A DNA stretch of 64,000 nucleotides from Thermococcus cleftensis (GCF_000265525.1 NC_018015.1:496001-560000); one strand, 5' to 3'; positions 26,478 to 36,525 are shown, counted from the first letter of the stretch. Notes: generated from the letters alone by a model not told the origin. Program-made: numbers and translations.

Positions 26478-27508
26478 CAGAACTCCCTCTCGACGAGGAA
26501 CTCGGCGAGCAGCTCCAAATCCTTCCTGGCTTCGCTCTCGGGGAGTATCTTTAAAGCCTCATTCGCTTCCTTCACGAGGTTCTTGGCGTATTCCGCAGCG
26601 TAGTCTATGCTGCCGTACTTCCTGAGGAGTTCAATGGCCTTAGCGACTTCCTCCTTTACTTTCTCATCGTGTATGAGGGCGTCGCCCTTGGCGTCGCCGG
26701 CGTACTTTCCGAAGACCTTCAGGAACTCGGCCTTGTCCTCCTCGCTGGCTTTGCTGAAGAAGTGGCTGACTATCAGCGTCTTCTTGCCCTTCCTAATGTC
26801 GCTGCCGACGGGCTTTCCGAGCTTCTCCTCATCTGCTACCAAGTCGAGAACGTCGTCCCATATCTGGAAGGCTACCCCGACGTTCATTCCCCACCTGGCT
26901 AGGGCCTTTATGTACTCCTCGTTATCGGTCCCGACTATCGCGCCTATCTCCGCGGAGCCCTCAAAGAGAGCCCCTGTCTTGCCGCTTATCATCTTGAGGT
27001 ACTCATCGACCGTAACCTCCTCCCTGGTCTCGAACTCGATGTCGAGGGCCTGTCCCTCGCAGAGCATGTTGGAGGTCCTGACGAGAACGTCAAGAATCCT
27101 TGCCTTCTTCTCGGGGCTCACCCCGGCCCTAGCGATGGCCTCGAAGGCCTTGCTGAAGAGGAGGTCTCCAGCCAGAATCGCCATGTTCACGCCCCAGAGC
27201 TTGTGAACGGTGGGCCTTCCGCGCCTCAGCTCGTCCATGTCCATTATGTCATCGTGGACTAGGGAGTAGTTGTGTATGAACTCGACCGCCGCCGCGGGAT
27301 AGAGCGCCTTCTCTGGGTCTCCGCCCACAGCTTCCGCCGCACGGAGAACCACGAAGGGCCTAACGCGCTTTCCGCCGGCGAGCGGATAGTGTCTGGACGC
27401 CTCATAGAGGGCCCTCGGCTCCTTCTCGGGGATAAGCTCAAAGATGACCTCATCAACGTCTCTGGCCAGCTCCTTAACCCTTGCGAACAGCTCATCGTAC
27501 CTGCCCAT
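26477..27508 (-). CDS. Geranylgeranyl/farnesyl diphosphate synthase
   Basis: Polyprenyl diphosphate synthase, 343 residues, making the C15/C20 isoprenoid precursors of archaeal lipids from IPP and DMAPP. The first Asp-rich motif DDIMDMD starts at residue 86 and the second, DDVLD, near residue 219. GGKRVRP binds IPP. The residues before the first motif (FIHNYSLVH) set chain length and suggest a short-chain enzyme. GGGGTGATAGA precedes ATG 27508. It lies in the isoprenoid neighbourhood and drives translation of the DUF3267 remnant. Confidence 0.95.
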   Translation of the reverse strand: MGRYDELFARVKELARDVDEVIFELIPEKEPRALYEASRHYPLAGGKRVRPFVVLRAAEAVGGDPEKALYPAAAVEFIHNYSLVHDDIMDMDELRRGRPTVHKLWGVNMAILAGDLLFSKAFEAIARAGVSPEKKARILDVLVRTSNMLCEGQALDIEFETREEVTVDEYLKMISGKTGALFEGSAEIGAIVGTDNEEYIKALARWGMNVGVAFQIWDDVLDLVADEEKLGKPVGSDIRKGKKTLIVSHFFSKASEEDKAEFLKVFGKYAGDAKGDALIHDEKVKEEVAKAIELLRKYGSIDYAAEYAKNLVKEANEALKILPESEARKDLELLAEFLVEREF

Positions 27509-27629
27509 TCTATCACCCCGTGAGAGATGAAAGTAACCAAATGAGGAAAAGGTTCAACCTTTATGAGCTTTGCTATAATCACACCAAATAAAAAGGAAGA
27601 AAAGTTTTCAACGGGCCCAATTGCGAAGC

Positions 27630-28604
27630 TCAACCGTTTTCTTTTTTGATGTATCTGAAAGTACCCCTGCAGTAAAATCCGGTTCCTTCAAGAAGCCCAA
27701 AGTACACACAGCCACCGGGGTATATCCTCGCCCACCCGTGAATCACGTCGCACAGGCACTCGGGGTCCCGGTCAAACCTCCTCCTGAAGATGACCTCGGA
27801 ACCATTGAAGAGCAACACCTCGCCATAGTTCGGACTACCGTCTTCGTAGGGCATCTGAAAGCCGAAAACTGTGTAGTTACCCGCGGAGAGGAGAAACTCG
27901 TTGTTCACCCGGTATCTCCCGGAGGAAGAAAAATTAAACCTCTCGACTAAGCCGTTACCCCCGTAGACGTACAGGTAATTGCAAACGTCTCCAGCAGACA
28001 CCGGAAGGGATACCATGTTTCCAAAACTCCTCGGGAGTTCCGCTATGAAAAGGTATTCACTGCTATTCGAGATCAGTATCCTCGGGTAGGACACGCCTTT
28101 TTCGTAGCCCTCTCCACCGTCATCGGTTCGCGTTATCTCCCAGATGTAAGGAGGCTGGGGTTCGTGCACCCAGAGAAGATGACCCGTATAATCGTACGCT
28201 TCTATTCTCGTCACCCCAACCATGGCGGTGATGTTCCGGGAATCCTCCTCGTAAGTCCTGCCAATCCTGACATTTACAATGGGAATACCCCTGACCTCAG
28301 GAACCGTTTCAACCACCACGAACCCCCACGGGAAGAAATACGCCTCTGAAACGTTCAGGAAAACTTTAGTGTCGTCCCTAAAAATCACGTAGCCGTAGGT
28401 GGCCCGCACCACGGTAACGTTTCCGTACTCGGCCAGGGTATCGAGTTCGATAACTCCGTACGGCACCTCAGTTAGTGGATAGGTTGGGTTTGCCGAGCCA
28501 CTAGGGGCCGAAGTACCCGAGGCGTCGGTGTTCTCAACGTCTTCAATACACGCAGATGAAAAAACAACAAGAATTAGCAGTATGGACACCATGGTTTTCC
28601 TCAT
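27630..28604 (-). CDS. Hypothetical lipoprotein
   Basis: Not recognised. About 324 residues. Signal MRKTMVSILLILVVFSSAC ends in a lipobox (SSAC, Cys at about 19), followed by a Thr/Ser/Gly-rich linker (about 25-40) typical of archaeal surface lipoproteins, then a beta-rich domain with four Cys in the last third (ECLCDV, GGCVYF, GFYCRG). ATG 28604; an in-frame GTG at 28610 is possible. The leader is about 100 nt, with TATA ATATTTATAAGT near 28731-28742. It interrupts the isoprenoid/RNase J gene run. Confidence 0.75.
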   Translation of the reverse strand: MRKTMVSILLILVVFSSACIEDVENTDASGTSAPSGSANPTYPLTEVPYGVIELDTLAEYGNVTVVRATYGYVIFRDDTKVFLNVSEAYFFPWGFVVVETVPEVRGIPIVNVRIGRTYEEDSRNITAMVGVTRIEAYDYTGHLLWVHEPQPPYIWEITRTDDGGEGYEKGVSYPRILISNSSEYLFIAELPRSFGNMVSLPVSAGDVCNYLYVYGGNGLVERFNFSSSGRYRVNNEFLLSAGNYTVFGFQMPYEDGSPNYGEVLLFNGSEVIFRRRFDRDPECLCDVIHGWARIYPGGCVYFGLLEGTGFYCRGTFRYIKKENG

Positions 28605-28824
28605 ATCCACCAGTCCCCCGCTGCCTCAATCCGCTCTTGGTGCCAAATGTTAGAGGATATTTTCAGTACCCCATAGGTTCCACTTGTGGTGAAGGGTGCA
28701 ATAGATTTTTGACTAGCATGACTTATAAATATTCCCTTATTCTGGGGTAACAAAAACCCACGCACTTCAGCCACTACCACCAGCTACCAAAAAGTAGAAT
28801 TATGAAAAGAGGTTCAGTATAACT

Positions 28825-30159
28825 CTACGGAATCTCCACCTTGTAGCCGTTCCTCGAAACGAAGACGTCCCTGCCTATGAGGTATCCCTCCTCCTCGGCC
28901 AGTTCGGCGTAGTGGGTGAGCATTCTGAACTCACCGTGGGCGGGAACGATGTTCTCGGGATTGAGCATTCTTATGAGGTAGCGGTGGTCCTCCCTGCTGG
29001 CGTGGCCGGAGACGTGGAGATCCTTGATCATTCTGACTCCCTTCATCTTGAGCTTCGTCTCGAGGACGTAGCGCTGTGCCCTGTTGAGGGGGTTCGGTAT
29101 CGTTCCGGCTGAGAAAACAACCGTGTCCCTCTTCCCGATGTCGTAGAGCTCGCCGTTGGCCATTCTGGTAAGTATCGCTCCCGGCTCGCCCTGGTGGCCA
29201 GTAACGATGAGAAGGTAGTTCTCCCTTGCCCCTGAGACCTCGGCGAGAACCTTCCTTATGGCGTTCGGGCTCCTCACCGCGCGGGCACCCTTCATTCTTA
29301 TCAGCCCAAGCTGCTTGGCTATGCCGGTGTACTTCGCCAGCGAGCGGCCGACAAAAACTGCCTGCCTGCCCATCTTGTTGGCTATCCATATGAGCTCCTG
29401 GAGCCTGGAGATGTGGCTGGCGAAGGTGGTCGCTATCAACCCGTCGGCCTCCATTCCCTCGTAGAGGAAGAAGTCCTCGAGGAGCATCTGGGCAACCGCT
29501 TCACTTGGCGTTTTGGTGGGCTCGGAAACGCGCGTTGATTCCGGAATGAGAACCTTGACGCCCTCCTTGCCGAGCTCCTTAAGGCGCTTGTAGTCAGGCC
29601 TCTCGCCGAGCGGGTTGTTGTTGTCGAACTTGAAGTCGCCCGTGTGAACCACCGCCCCCTCGGGCGTGTGAACAACCACCATGGCCGCCTGGGGAATGGA
29701 GTGAGTTATTTGGACGAACTCTATCGCCAGGTTCTCACTCACCTGGACTATCTCACCAAACTGGGTCTCGTACATCGGGTTCTTGACCTCGAAGTACTGC
29801 TCGCTCTTGACCTCGCTCTTGGCGAGCTTTATCGTGTAGGGAGTGCCGTAGATCGGAACGTCCGGGTAGTGGGGGGCGAGCTTGCCGATGGCCCCGATGT
29901 GGTCGAGGTGACCGTGGGTGAAGGTTATGGCGACGACCTTCTTGTTCCTCAAGATCGAGTCATCTGGAATGGCGCCGAGCTTCTGGAGCTCCTTGGTGGG
30001 GAACTGCTGAATGTTCACGTCCTCATGAATGAGAACGCGGTCGAGCCTTATGCCCATGTCGATTATGACGACCTCTTCCCTACCGCCATTGGAGTAACCG
30101 ACGGCGGTCATGTTCTTGCCGACTTCCTCGTAACCGCTAATGGTGTAGATTTTTATCAT
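28825..30159 (-). CDS. rnj: Ribonuclease J (beta-CASP exoribonuclease)
   Basis: 444-residue archaeal RNase J: metallo-beta-lactamase domain with the zinc motif THGHLDHIG near residue 80, HTGDFKFD, the beta-CASP insert (FASHISRLQELIWIANKMGR; GHQGEPGA), and the C-terminal ligand His in VPAHGEF. It degrades RNA 5'-3' and may process rRNA. A strong hairpin lies in the leader. It follows the IPP isomerase and a small ORF on the same strand but has its own TATA (TTTTTAAAC near 30232-30240). Confidence 0.95.
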   Translation of the reverse strand: MIKIYTISGYEEVGKNMTAVGYSNGGREEVVIIDMGIRLDRVLIHEDVNIQQFPTKELQKLGAIPDDSILRNKKVVAITFTHGHLDHIGAIGKLAPHYPDVPIYGTPYTIKLAKSEVKSEQYFEVKNPMYETQFGEIVQVSENLAIEFVQITHSIPQAAMVVVHTPEGAVVHTGDFKFDNNNPLGERPDYKRLKELGKEGVKVLIPESTRVSEPTKTPSEAVAQMLLEDFFLYEGMEADGLIATTFASHISRLQELIWIANKMGRQAVFVGRSLAKYTGIAKQLGLIRMKGARAVRSPNAIRKVLAEVSGARENYLLIVTGHQGEPGAILTRMANGELYDIGKRDTVVFSAGTIPNPLNRAQRYVLETKLKMKGVRMIKDLHVSGHASREDHRYLIRMLNPENIVPAHGEFRMLTHYAELAEEEGYLIGRDVFVSRNGYKVEIP

Positions 30160-30176
30160 GTCTATTCCTCCTGCTT

Positions 30177-30202
30177 CCCCAGGCCTCTCCCGAGGCGTGG
30201 GG
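30177..30202 (-). promoter_or_regulatory. Hairpin with GNRA loop in the RNase J mRNA leader
   Basis: On the minus-strand RNA: CCCCA, a C/C mismatch, GCCTC, loop GGGA, GAGGC, TGGGG. That is two 5-bp stems capped by a GNRA-type tetraloop, about 18 nt before the start codon. Its place in the leader of a ribonuclease gene suggests feedback control by the nuclease, as known for bacterial RNase E leaders; that is analogy only. Confidence 0.55.
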
Positions 30203-30231
30203 CTGCGTTGGTCTTAGTTGTGGACAGGGGT

Positions 30232-30366
30232 TTAAAAAGGTGTGCGTTCCCGGGTAGAGAAGAGAAAGCCCAGCGCCGAAGCGGAGACTATGGCGGTGGG
30301 GACAACGATGAAGGAACCACAGATGGACTCGACAAAGCGGAAAAGGAGAGGCCTCCTCAAAGCCAT
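30232..30366 (-). CDS. 44-residue hydrophobic protein after the IPP isomerase
   Basis: Its ATG overlaps the fni stop codon (TGATG), so it can be translated by coupling. [18 protein letters not shown], then a hydrophobic helix (FIVVPTAIVSASALGFLF) and a short polar end. Basic N-terminus and single helix suggest a membrane peptide. No family recognised. The last codons overlap the RNase J TATA region. Confidence 0.5.
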   Translation of the reverse strand: MALRRPLLFRFVESICGSFIVVPTAIVSASALGFLFSTRERTPF

Positions 30367-31484
30367 CACCTGTTCCTGAGGTACGCCGGCAGGTCAATCC
30401 TCTGCTCGAGCCACTCCCTCGTGAAGCCCGTAACCACGAGCGGAACCTTTCTGAGCTCCTCAACGTTTTTAGCCCCAACGAGGAACATTGCATTGCGAAT
30501 CTCCTCGATGTAGCGCTGAAGGACTTTGATTACCCCCTCAACGTCGCCCTTGACGGCCGGCCTGAGGAGCGGCAGTGCAACGCCGGCAAAGGTGGCACCC
30601 ATCGCCAGAGCCTTCGCCATCGTTATTCCGTCGCGCATTCCGCCGGTGGCGATAATTGGCAGATCCGTTGAGTAGCGGACCTCTGCGACGCTTATTGCCG
30701 TCTTAATCCCCCAGTCCCAGAAGCGAAGGGCAAGGTTCCTACCCATCTCGTCCTTTGCGCGGTAGTACTCGACGGCGCTCCAGCTCGTCCCTCCGAGGCC
30801 GCCGACGTCGATGGCATCTATGCCTATGCTCTCGAGCCTTATAGCCACCTCCATTGAAACGCCGGCACCGGTTTCCTTCGCTATTATCGGGTACGGAAGC
30901 TCGGCCTTTAGTTCCGCCAGAGCTTTCAAAACACCCCTGTACTGCGTGTCCCCCTCCGGCTGGACGCTCTCCTGGAGCGGGTTCATGTGGATTGCAAGAG
31001 CGTCCGCCTGAATAGTCTCGACGGCCTTCAAAGCCTCCTCGATGCCGTAGCGCTCCTGGATCGTCTCGGAGAACTGGGGAGCGCCAAGGTTGCCGACGAG
31101 GAAGACGTCCGGAGCGACGTCGCGAACGTAGTAGCTCTCCCAGGTTTCCGGCTTCCTTATCATCGCCCTCTGGCTTCCGACGCCCATCGGTATGTTCAGC
31201 TCCTGGGCTGCCTTGGCGAGGGTCTTGTTTATCCTTCCCGCGAGCTGGGAACCCCTGGTTCCTCCCGTCATTCCTGCTATGAAAATCGGGTAGTCGAACT
31301 TCCTTCCAAGGAACTCAACGCTCAAATCGACCTCGTCCTTGTCTATCTCGGGCAGGCTCATATGGACGAAGTGGACATCCTCAAAACCGTTGCTCACGTG
31401 GGCCTGGACGTTCCTCTTAAGGCAGTGCTCTATGTGCTCGAACTTCCTGATGATAGTTAGCTCCTCCCTATCAAAAGCCTCCAT
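30366..31484 (-). CDS. fni: Isopentenyl-diphosphate delta-isomerase, type 2
   Basis: FMN-dependent type 2 IPP isomerase, 372 residues, converting IPP to DMAPP for chain initiation. FMN/NADPH barrel features: [21 protein letters not shown], the catalytic region [37 protein letters not shown] and [11 protein letters not shown] 31484 was chosen because GGTGGTTGAA precedes it and the protein then begins [10 protein letters not shown]; upstream in-frame codons to 31559 overlap the neighbouring gene. Lies with GGPP synthase, IPK and MVK. Confidence 0.96.
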   Translation of the reverse strand: MEAFDREELTIIRKFEHIEHCLKRNVQAHVSNGFEDVHFVHMSLPEIDKDEVDLSVEFLGRKFDYPIFIAGMTGGTRGSQLAGRINKTLAKAAQELNIPMGVGSQRAMIRKPETWESYYVRDVAPDVFLVGNLGAPQFSETIQERYGIEEALKAVETIQADALAIHMNPLQESVQPEGDTQYRGVLKALAELKAELPYPIIAKETGAGVSMEVAIRLESIGIDAIDVGGLGGTSWSAVEYYRAKDEMGRNLALRFWDWGIKTAISVAEVRYSTDLPIIATGGMRDGITMAKALAMGATFAGVALPLLRPAVKGDVEGVIKVLQRYIEEIRNAMFLVGAKNVEELRKVPLVVTGFTREWLEQRIDLPAYLRNR

Positions 31485-31537
31485 TTCAACCACCGGAGAA
31501 AGTTGAGGCGGGAGGTTAAGAGGTTTTTGGGCCTTCA

Positions 31538-32278
31538 TTAACCGCCAGCGGAGGAACACGGCAACGTTGCGTTGAAGACCCTCACCTCCACCCAGCCGCC
31601 GCGCTCACCGAGGTACATCTCGACCCAGTGGGAGGTGTTGAAGTCAAAGAGCACCTCCAGGGTGCCGTTGCCGAAGACGGGATAGTCTGGGCCGAGGTGA
31701 AGCTCCGGCCGGAGGTCGATGTAATCCGGATTAACCCCCTCTCCACCGGTGTCGTGGAAGTACGCGAGGATTACGGGGATAACCGAACAGCGGGACCAGT
31801 TTGTGGCCCTAATGGGAACCTCTATCCTGCCGCCGCTCACGTTTGGGGGAACGAGGTAGACCGCCCTCACCATCTCAACCTTCGGAACGGCCCAGCCGGG
31901 GGTGTCGTAGTACCAGACGGTGTAAATAATCTCGCTCCCGTTCACCTGCCTTCCCGATGGGTAAACGGTGAGGTTCACCCCTGGAAAGCCACCTATGATA
32001 GGGTAAACGCCTCCGGATATATGGACCCCTGAGGGATAGAACAGAAAAATCGAGTCGCGGCCGCTCACGAGCCGCTCCAGGGGCTTCCTCTGGAGGTACC
32101 ATTCGACTACAAAGGCCGATCCGTTCGGCGTCTCCACACGGGAACCATTAATCTCAAGGTCATCGGGACTGGCCATGAAGTTCTTCAGCAGGCCCAGTTC
32201 CGCGGCCCTTTCAATGCCGAGGAACGTCCACCCGAAGACGACGAGCACGAGTATGAGTGCCAGAGTCTTTTTCACCAT
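31538..32278 (-). CDS. Hypothetical secreted protein in the mevalonate block
   Basis: Not recognised. 246 residues: basic start MVKKT, hydrophobic helix to about residue 20, then an exported beta-rich domain with several N-glycosylation sequons (NGS, NLT, NVS, NWS, NTS). Promoter CCTTTTATTC near 32310-32319, about 25-30 bp before the ATG, so it is probably transcribed separately from ipk. It separates ipk from fni, genes that are usually adjacent in relatives. Confidence 0.7.
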   Translation of the reverse strand: MVKKTLALILVLVVFGWTFLGIERAAELGLLKNFMASPDDLEINGSRVETPNGSAFVVEWYLQRKPLERLVSGRDSIFLFYPSGVHISGGVYPIIGGFPGVNLTVYPSGRQVNGSEIIYTVWYYDTPGWAVPKVEMVRAVYLVPPNVSGGRIEVPIRATNWSRCSVIPVILAYFHDTGGEGVNPDYIDLRPELHLGPDYPVFGNGTLEVLFDFNTSHWVEMYLGERGGWVEVRVFNATLPCSSAGG

Positions 32279-32335
32279 CGCGGATCCCGATGGGGATAAT
32301 CCAGAAGAGAATAAAAGGTTTACGCTTGAAAGGCG

Positions 32336-33127
32336 TTACAAGGCTATTCTCGTCCCGAAGCCGTCGCCCCTTATTGCCCCGCTCAGTCTTCCATAAACCT
32401 TCCCGTTCACGAACCAGACCTCCGAGTGCTCGGCTATCTTCTTGGCCTCCTGGAGCTTGTTGCAGATGCCACCGGTGACGTCCGTCCCCGCGGCGGTGCA
32501 GTGGAGCCTCTCTAGGAGGAAGTCTATCTCCTCCTTCTGGAGCTCCTGAATCATCTCTCCCTCACCGGGCTTTCCGTCGTAGATTCCATCGACGTCCATG
32601 AGGAATATAACCTTGTCTGGCTCGAGCATCTTGGCGAGGTATGTGATGATCTGGTCGCCGGAAAGTATGTCGATGCCCTTCGCCAGGTCGATCGAAACGT
32701 CGCCGAAGAGAACAGGAATGAACTTCAGCTCGAGGAGCCGCTCGATGACCTCCAGGTCACCGTAGGCAACCTCTCCATTCTCGGTGATGAAGACTGAGGA
32801 GGTCGAGACCGAGAAGGCGGGAAGGTTTTCCCTGAGGAAGGCCTCTATGAAGCTGGCGTTAGCTCTAAGCATCGCCTGGTGGGTTCTTGTAAACCCTATC
32901 CTCCTGAGGTGAGCCTTCTTCCAGTTCCCGGGAAGGCCCTCCCTTATTCCGTACCTCTTCGCCTCAGGGTGACCAAAGCTCCCTCCCCCGTGAACGACTA
33001 TGAAGCTCTCGTCGGGATAAAAGGAAGCGATCTCCATCGCTATGTTCCTGACGGTCTCACCCTCAAAGTTCTCCGGCTCACCCTTCTTGTCGCTGAAGAC
33101 GCTTCCCCCAACCTTGACGATTATCAT
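32336..33127 (-). CDS. ipk: Isopentenyl phosphate kinase
   Basis: Amino-acid-kinase-fold enzyme, 263 residues, phosphorylating isopentenyl phosphate to IPP in the archaeal mevalonate route. [10 protein letters not shown] (residues 5-14), GGGSFGH with the catalytic His53, and [10 protein letters not shown] plus [11 protein letters not shown] in the ATP site. Start overlaps the mvk stop by four bases (ATGA). Confidence 0.96.
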   Translation of the reverse strand: MIIVKVGGSVFSDKKGEPENFEGETVRNIAMEIASFYPDESFIVVHGGGSFGHPEAKRYGIREGLPGNWKKAHLRRIGFTRTHQAMLRANASFIEAFLRENLPAFSVSTSSVFITENGEVAYGDLEVIERLLELKFIPVLFGDVSIDLAKGIDILSGDQIITYLAKMLEPDKVIFLMDVDGIYDGKPGEGEMIQELQKEEIDFLLERLHCTAAGTDVTGGICNKLQEAKKIAEHSEVWFVNGKVYGRLSGAIRGDGFGTRIAL

Positions 33128-34128
33128 GGCAGAACCTCCTCTATGCGAAGCCCCTCTCCGCTTATGCGCGTTATCATCGGCGTTCCACCGGCTATGGTTA
33201 TGGCCGTTGCCACTTCGCTCTGGTTCTCCGGGGCAAGGGCGTACATGCAGCCACCGCCGCCGGCGCCGGTTATCTTGGCACCCAGCGCTCCGGCGGTCCT
33301 GGCGGCATAGACCAGCTCGCTGAGCTTTTTAGTCGAGACTCCGAGGGCATCTAGGAGACCGTGGTTTATGTTCATCAGCCTTCCGAGCTGGGCAAAGCGG
33401 ACGTCTTCGTCAAGCTCCGAGAGGAGCACGTCCCGGGCCTTCTCGACTATCTTACCCATAGCCACGAGTACCGGCTCGATGACCTCAGGCATCTCCTCGT
33501 AGGTTCTCCTCACCATCGCGACGAGTTCCTTCGTTGAGCCGCTCGAGCCGGTGTAGCCGACAACGATGGGCAGTTCCATGAAGGGTAAACGCTCGAACTT
33601 CCCTTTCTCGTAGTGAATGAAGCCACCAATGGCAGAGACGGTTGGGTCTATTCCGCTCGACGCCCCCTGAACGAGGAGCTCAACCTGGTGGCCGAGCTTT
33701 CCTACCTCCTCGTTGCTCAGCTCGAGGCCGAGGAGCCTTGAGACCGCCCCGATGGTCGCCACAGCCACCGCCGCCGATGAACCGAGGCCGGCACCGACTG
33801 GAATTTGGGACGTTATCGAGACGGTTATGCCCCTTCCGTTAGCATCGGCCTCTTCTCTCACCAGTTCTATCGCCTGGCGGACGTAGCTGAGAACCTCAGC
33901 GGCTTTGCCGTAGTCGCTCTCGAAGTAAATCTCGTCCTCGGAGAATGAAACGGTTAAACCTGGGACGCGTATGTCCTTCGCCTCTATCCGTATTGCCCCC
34001 TTATCGTTGAACTCTGCCCACACGTAGGTTCTCAGGTCGATGGCGGCCGCTATCGCTGGCTTTCCATAGACAACGCTGTGCTCGCCGAACAGGATAATCT
34101 TCGCCGGAGCGGAAGCCAAAACCCTCAT
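33124..34128 (-). CDS. mvk: Mevalonate kinase
   Basis: GHMP kinase, 334 residues, converting mevalonate to 5-phosphomevalonate. Motif 1 [16 protein letters not shown] (residues 8-23), motif 2 [15 protein letters not shown] and motif 3 [14 protein letters not shown] are intact. First gene of the mvk-ipk pair. Promoter CATAAACTTTC near 34155-34165. Confidence 0.97.
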   Translation of the reverse strand: MRVLASAPAKIILFGEHSVVYGKPAIAAAIDLRTYVWAEFNDKGAIRIEAKDIRVPGLTVSFSEDEIYFESDYGKAAEVLSYVRQAIELVREEADANGRGITVSITSQIPVGAGLGSSAAVAVATIGAVSRLLGLELSNEEVGKLGHQVELLVQGASSGIDPTVSAIGGFIHYEKGKFERLPFMELPIVVGYTGSSGSTKELVAMVRRTYEEMPEVIEPVLVAMGKIVEKARDVLLSELDEDVRFAQLGRLMNINHGLLDALGVSTKKLSELVYAARTAGALGAKITGAGGGGCMYALAPENQSEVATAITIAGGTPMITRISGEGLRIEEVLP

Positions 34129-34178
34129 TTTGAACCCTCCCGGAGTGAAAGGAGTGAAAGTTTATGTGGCTTTTGGTT

Positions 34179-35060
34179 CTACCTTCTCATCACGATGCTC
34201 GCGTAGCCCACAACCGCATCGGTTGAACGGCTCACCTCGTAGCTCGTCGTGTAGTGGAGGAGCTCGGCCTCAAGCGCTCCAGCGGAGCGCGAGTAAACGA
34301 TTGCGGTTCCAACAGCCCCCGGCCCGCACATCGTATGGTTCATCTCACGGAGCTCTCTAAACAAGCCGTCCACGTCGAAGTCGAGGATTCTCCTGACGAG
34401 CCGGAAGTCCCACTCCTTTATCCTGTGGGGGAGCTCGTCGGCCCTAACGCGGAAGGGCACGTAGCCGTACATAGCTCCATAGTGCATAAAGTCCGTGCTC
34501 GCTATAACAACAACGTCCCTGCCGAGCTCCTGCGAGGCTTCAAAGATTGCCCTCCCAAGGGCCCTCGAAACCTCCTCGTCCTGGATTCCGAGGGTTATTG
34601 GGACTATCCTGACCTTCTTTCCGGCGAGTTCGGCCAGATACTGAATGAAGGGAACTTGAACCTCGATGGAGTGCTCGTACCTGTGGGCCAGCTCGTCTAA
34701 ATCGGCTATGCCCGAGAGCCTGGCTATGGCCTTCGCCATCTCCGCATCAACTTCGATTTCTCCGAGCGGGGTCAACCACTCGCCGGAGGGATAGACAGCT
34801 ATCGGCGAGCCAAGGCCGGTGTGGTTTGGACCGAGGATTACGAAGGTCTCCGGGAGACCGTCCTCAAAGATTGCCTTGTAGGTTCTCGATGCAGTGTAGC
34901 CGGAGAATATATAACCCGCGTGAGGTGCAACGCCAGCGGTGATTCTTCTCTCGCTTCCCTCCTCTCCCAGGTCATTGAAGAACTCCTCCAGCATCTCGAT
35001 GAGGCTTTCATCAGCGGGATAAAAGCTTCCAGCCACAGCTGGATACCGAACCTCCGTCAT
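34179..35060 (-). CDS. MEMO1-family protein (AmmeMemoRadiSam B)
   Basis: 293 residues, fold related to class III dioxygenases. Putative metal ligands lie in [15 protein letters not shown] and [25 protein letters not shown] and STDFMHYG are also conserved. The archaeal function is not settled; genes of this family sit beside mevalonate genes in Thermococcales and near AMMECR1 and radical SAM genes elsewhere. TATA GGTATTTAAAG at about 35090-35101, in the region shared with the divergent phosphorylase gene. Confidence 0.93.
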   Translation of the reverse strand: MTEVRYPAVAGSFYPADESLIEMLEEFFNDLGEEGSERRITAGVAPHAGYIFSGYTASRTYKAIFEDGLPETFVILGPNHTGLGSPIAVYPSGEWLTPLGEIEVDAEMAKAIARLSGIADLDELAHRYEHSIEVQVPFIQYLAELAGKKVRIVPITLGIQDEEVSRALGRAIFEASQELGRDVVVIASTDFMHYGAMYGYVPFRVRADELPHRIKEWDFRLVRRILDFDVDGLFRELREMNHTMCGPGAVGTAIVYSRSAGALEAELLHYTTSYEVSRSTDAVVGYASIVMRR

Positions 35061-35208
35061 TCTCTCACCTCCGACAGGTACTGGGCTTCAAACTTTAAAT
35101 ACCTTCAACCCGTCCCGGACGCTGAGAGGATTCCGAAGAATACTACCACCCAAGGCTTTTTTAGGTCAGAGGTCTATACCGGTATCACAACGGCGATGGG
35201 TGGTCACA

Positions 35209-36045
35209 ATGGGAGAGAAGTTCGTTTCAGCTGAGAGGCCGCAGACGGAGGAGGGCTATCAGTACCACATAGCCTGCAAGCCCGGCGACGTGGCAAGGTA
35301 CGTCCTCCTCCCCGGCGACCCCGAGAGGGTGCCGAAGATAAGCTCGCTCTGGGACGAGGCCAAAGAGATGGCCTTCCACCGTGAGTACAGAACGCACACG
35401 GGTAAGTACAAAGGCGTGCCGATAAGCGTGACCTCGACAGGGATAGGCGGACCCTCAACGGCGATAGCGATTGAGGAGTTAGCGGCTATAGGGGCCGACA
35501 CCTTCATTAGAGTCGGCTCGACCGGTGCAATCCAGCCCGGAATGGAAATCGGGGACCTGATTATAGCTAAAGCGGCCGTCAGGCTTGAGGGGACGTCAAA
35601 GCAGTACGTAAGGGTCGAGTACCCTGCGGTGGCCGACTTGGAGGTCACTTTAGCGCTCATCGAGGCCGCTGAAACGCTGGGCGTTCGCTACCACATCGGC
35701 ATAACAGCCTCAACCGACAGCTTCTACCTCGGCCAGGGGAGGCCGGGCTTAAACGGCTACTTCCCGAGCTTCGCTAGGAACATTCTCGACGACCTGAGGC
35801 AAGCGAGGGTTACCAACTTCGAGATGGAAGCTGCAACGCTCTATACCCTTGCAAGCATCTACGGGCTAAGAGCAGGCTGCGTCTGCGCGGTCTTCGCCAA
35901 CCGCGTTACCAACGAGTTCGGAAAGGCCGGCGAGAAGGAAGCGGCGCTGGTTGCAAGCGAGGCAGTAAAGATACTCGCCGAGTGGGACGAGGAGAAGGAG
36001 AAGAAAGGCAAGAAGGTCTGGTTCCCCGGGCTGAGAAGAATTTGA
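35209..36045 (+). CDS. udp: Uridine phosphorylase
   Basis: Nucleoside phosphorylase-I family, 278 residues. Phosphate-binding VLLPGDPERV, HREYRTHTGKYKG, the FIRVGSTGAIQPG block, and TNFEMEAATLYTL with the ribose-binding Glu-Met-Glu. The sequence is closer to uridine phosphorylases than to purine enzymes, but a broader substrate range is possible. GGTGGTCACA precedes ATG 35209. A T-rich terminator follows. Confidence 0.9.
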   Translation: MGEKFVSAERPQTEEGYQYHIACKPGDVARYVLLPGDPERVPKISSLWDEAKEMAFHREYRTHTGKYKGVPISVTSTGIGGPSTAIAIEELAAIGADTFIRVGSTGAIQPGMEIGDLIIAKAAVRLEGTSKQYVRVEYPAVADLEVTLALIEAAETLGVRYHIGITASTDSFYLGQGRPGLNGYFPSFARNILDDLRQARVTNFEMEAATLYTLASIYGLRAGCVCAVFANRVTNEFGKAGEKEAALVASEAVKILAEWDEEKEKKGKKVWFPGLRRI

Positions 36046-36049
36046 CACC

Positions 36050-36075
36050 CGGTTTTGGTTTTGTTATATTCTTCC
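36050..36075 (+). terminator. T-rich terminator after uridine phosphorylase
   Basis: GGTTTTGGTTTTG followed by TTATATTCTT, a few bases after the stop. It fits an archaeal oligo-T terminator. The noncoding tract with the repeat elements starts here. Confidence 0.5.
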
Positions 36076-36109
36076 GGAGACGTCTTGCGAAGATTTCTTT
36101 TCTCTTATT

Positions 36110-36126
36110 GGTGCCCTTCGGGCGCC
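36110..36126 (+). repeat. Isolated GGTGCCC-TTC-GGGCGCC hairpin
   Basis: Seven-base inverted repeat (one G-T pair) with TTC loop, preceded by a GATTTCTTTTCTCTT tract. Loop, stem and upstream tract resemble the central hairpin of the tripartite elements in this window (for example 54947-54963), but no end modules flank it. Confidence 0.55.
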
Positions 36127-36229
36127 CTGTGGAATGAAACACTCACAAAAGAACAAGTTCATGAGAAACCCACCCAAAAACGAGCAACTATCAGAATACA
36201 CCTAATCTTCCGCCAGCATTGCAGAAGAC

Positions 36230-36523
36230 GCTTAGGAAAGAGCTTCACCGAAAGTTAGTAGCTCTCCGTCAAAAGGCCCAGGAGGGAGGATTTTACTCAT
36301 TGAATGCCCATCTTTCAGGAGAGAACATTTCAGGTAAGCCCCGATAAAGGGTTTACTCTCCCCCATGACGCCCGAAGGCGTCGATTTAAAGGTCAAACCG
36401 TGCTCAAAGGACAATTGAAATGTTCTAAAGTTCAATTGGTCATTCAAAGAGAAAATCTCACAGAATTTAACTTTTGAGAAGGAGCTACCAGCTTTGATGA
36501 AACTTTTGTTTGGCAAAAGTTTC
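36230..36523. repeat. Tripartite hairpin element E1
   Basis: Noncoding unit of about 294 bp. Left end module 36230-36268 (degenerate stem, then AAAGTTAGTAGCTCTCC). Central hairpin GACGCC-CGAA-GGCGTC at 36367-36382. Right end module is inverted: GGAGCTAC (36481-36488) then a perfect 10-bp stem GAAACTTTTG/CAAAAGTTTC (36499-36508 / 36514-36523). The right end stops two bases before the encoded CCA of tRNA-Arg. No ORF of note. Confidence 0.6.
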
Positions 36524-36525
36524 TA

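Noticed and set aside
30137-30493. 118-codon ORF on the minus strand crossing the fni/RNase J junction
   Set aside because: It overlaps the ends of two solid genes and a promoter in another frame; the coupled 44-codon ORF is the better candidate there.
36110-36126. A further complete tripartite element at 36.05-36.2 kb
   Set aside because: Only the central-type hairpin is present; end modules are missing, so it is listed as an isolated hairpin.
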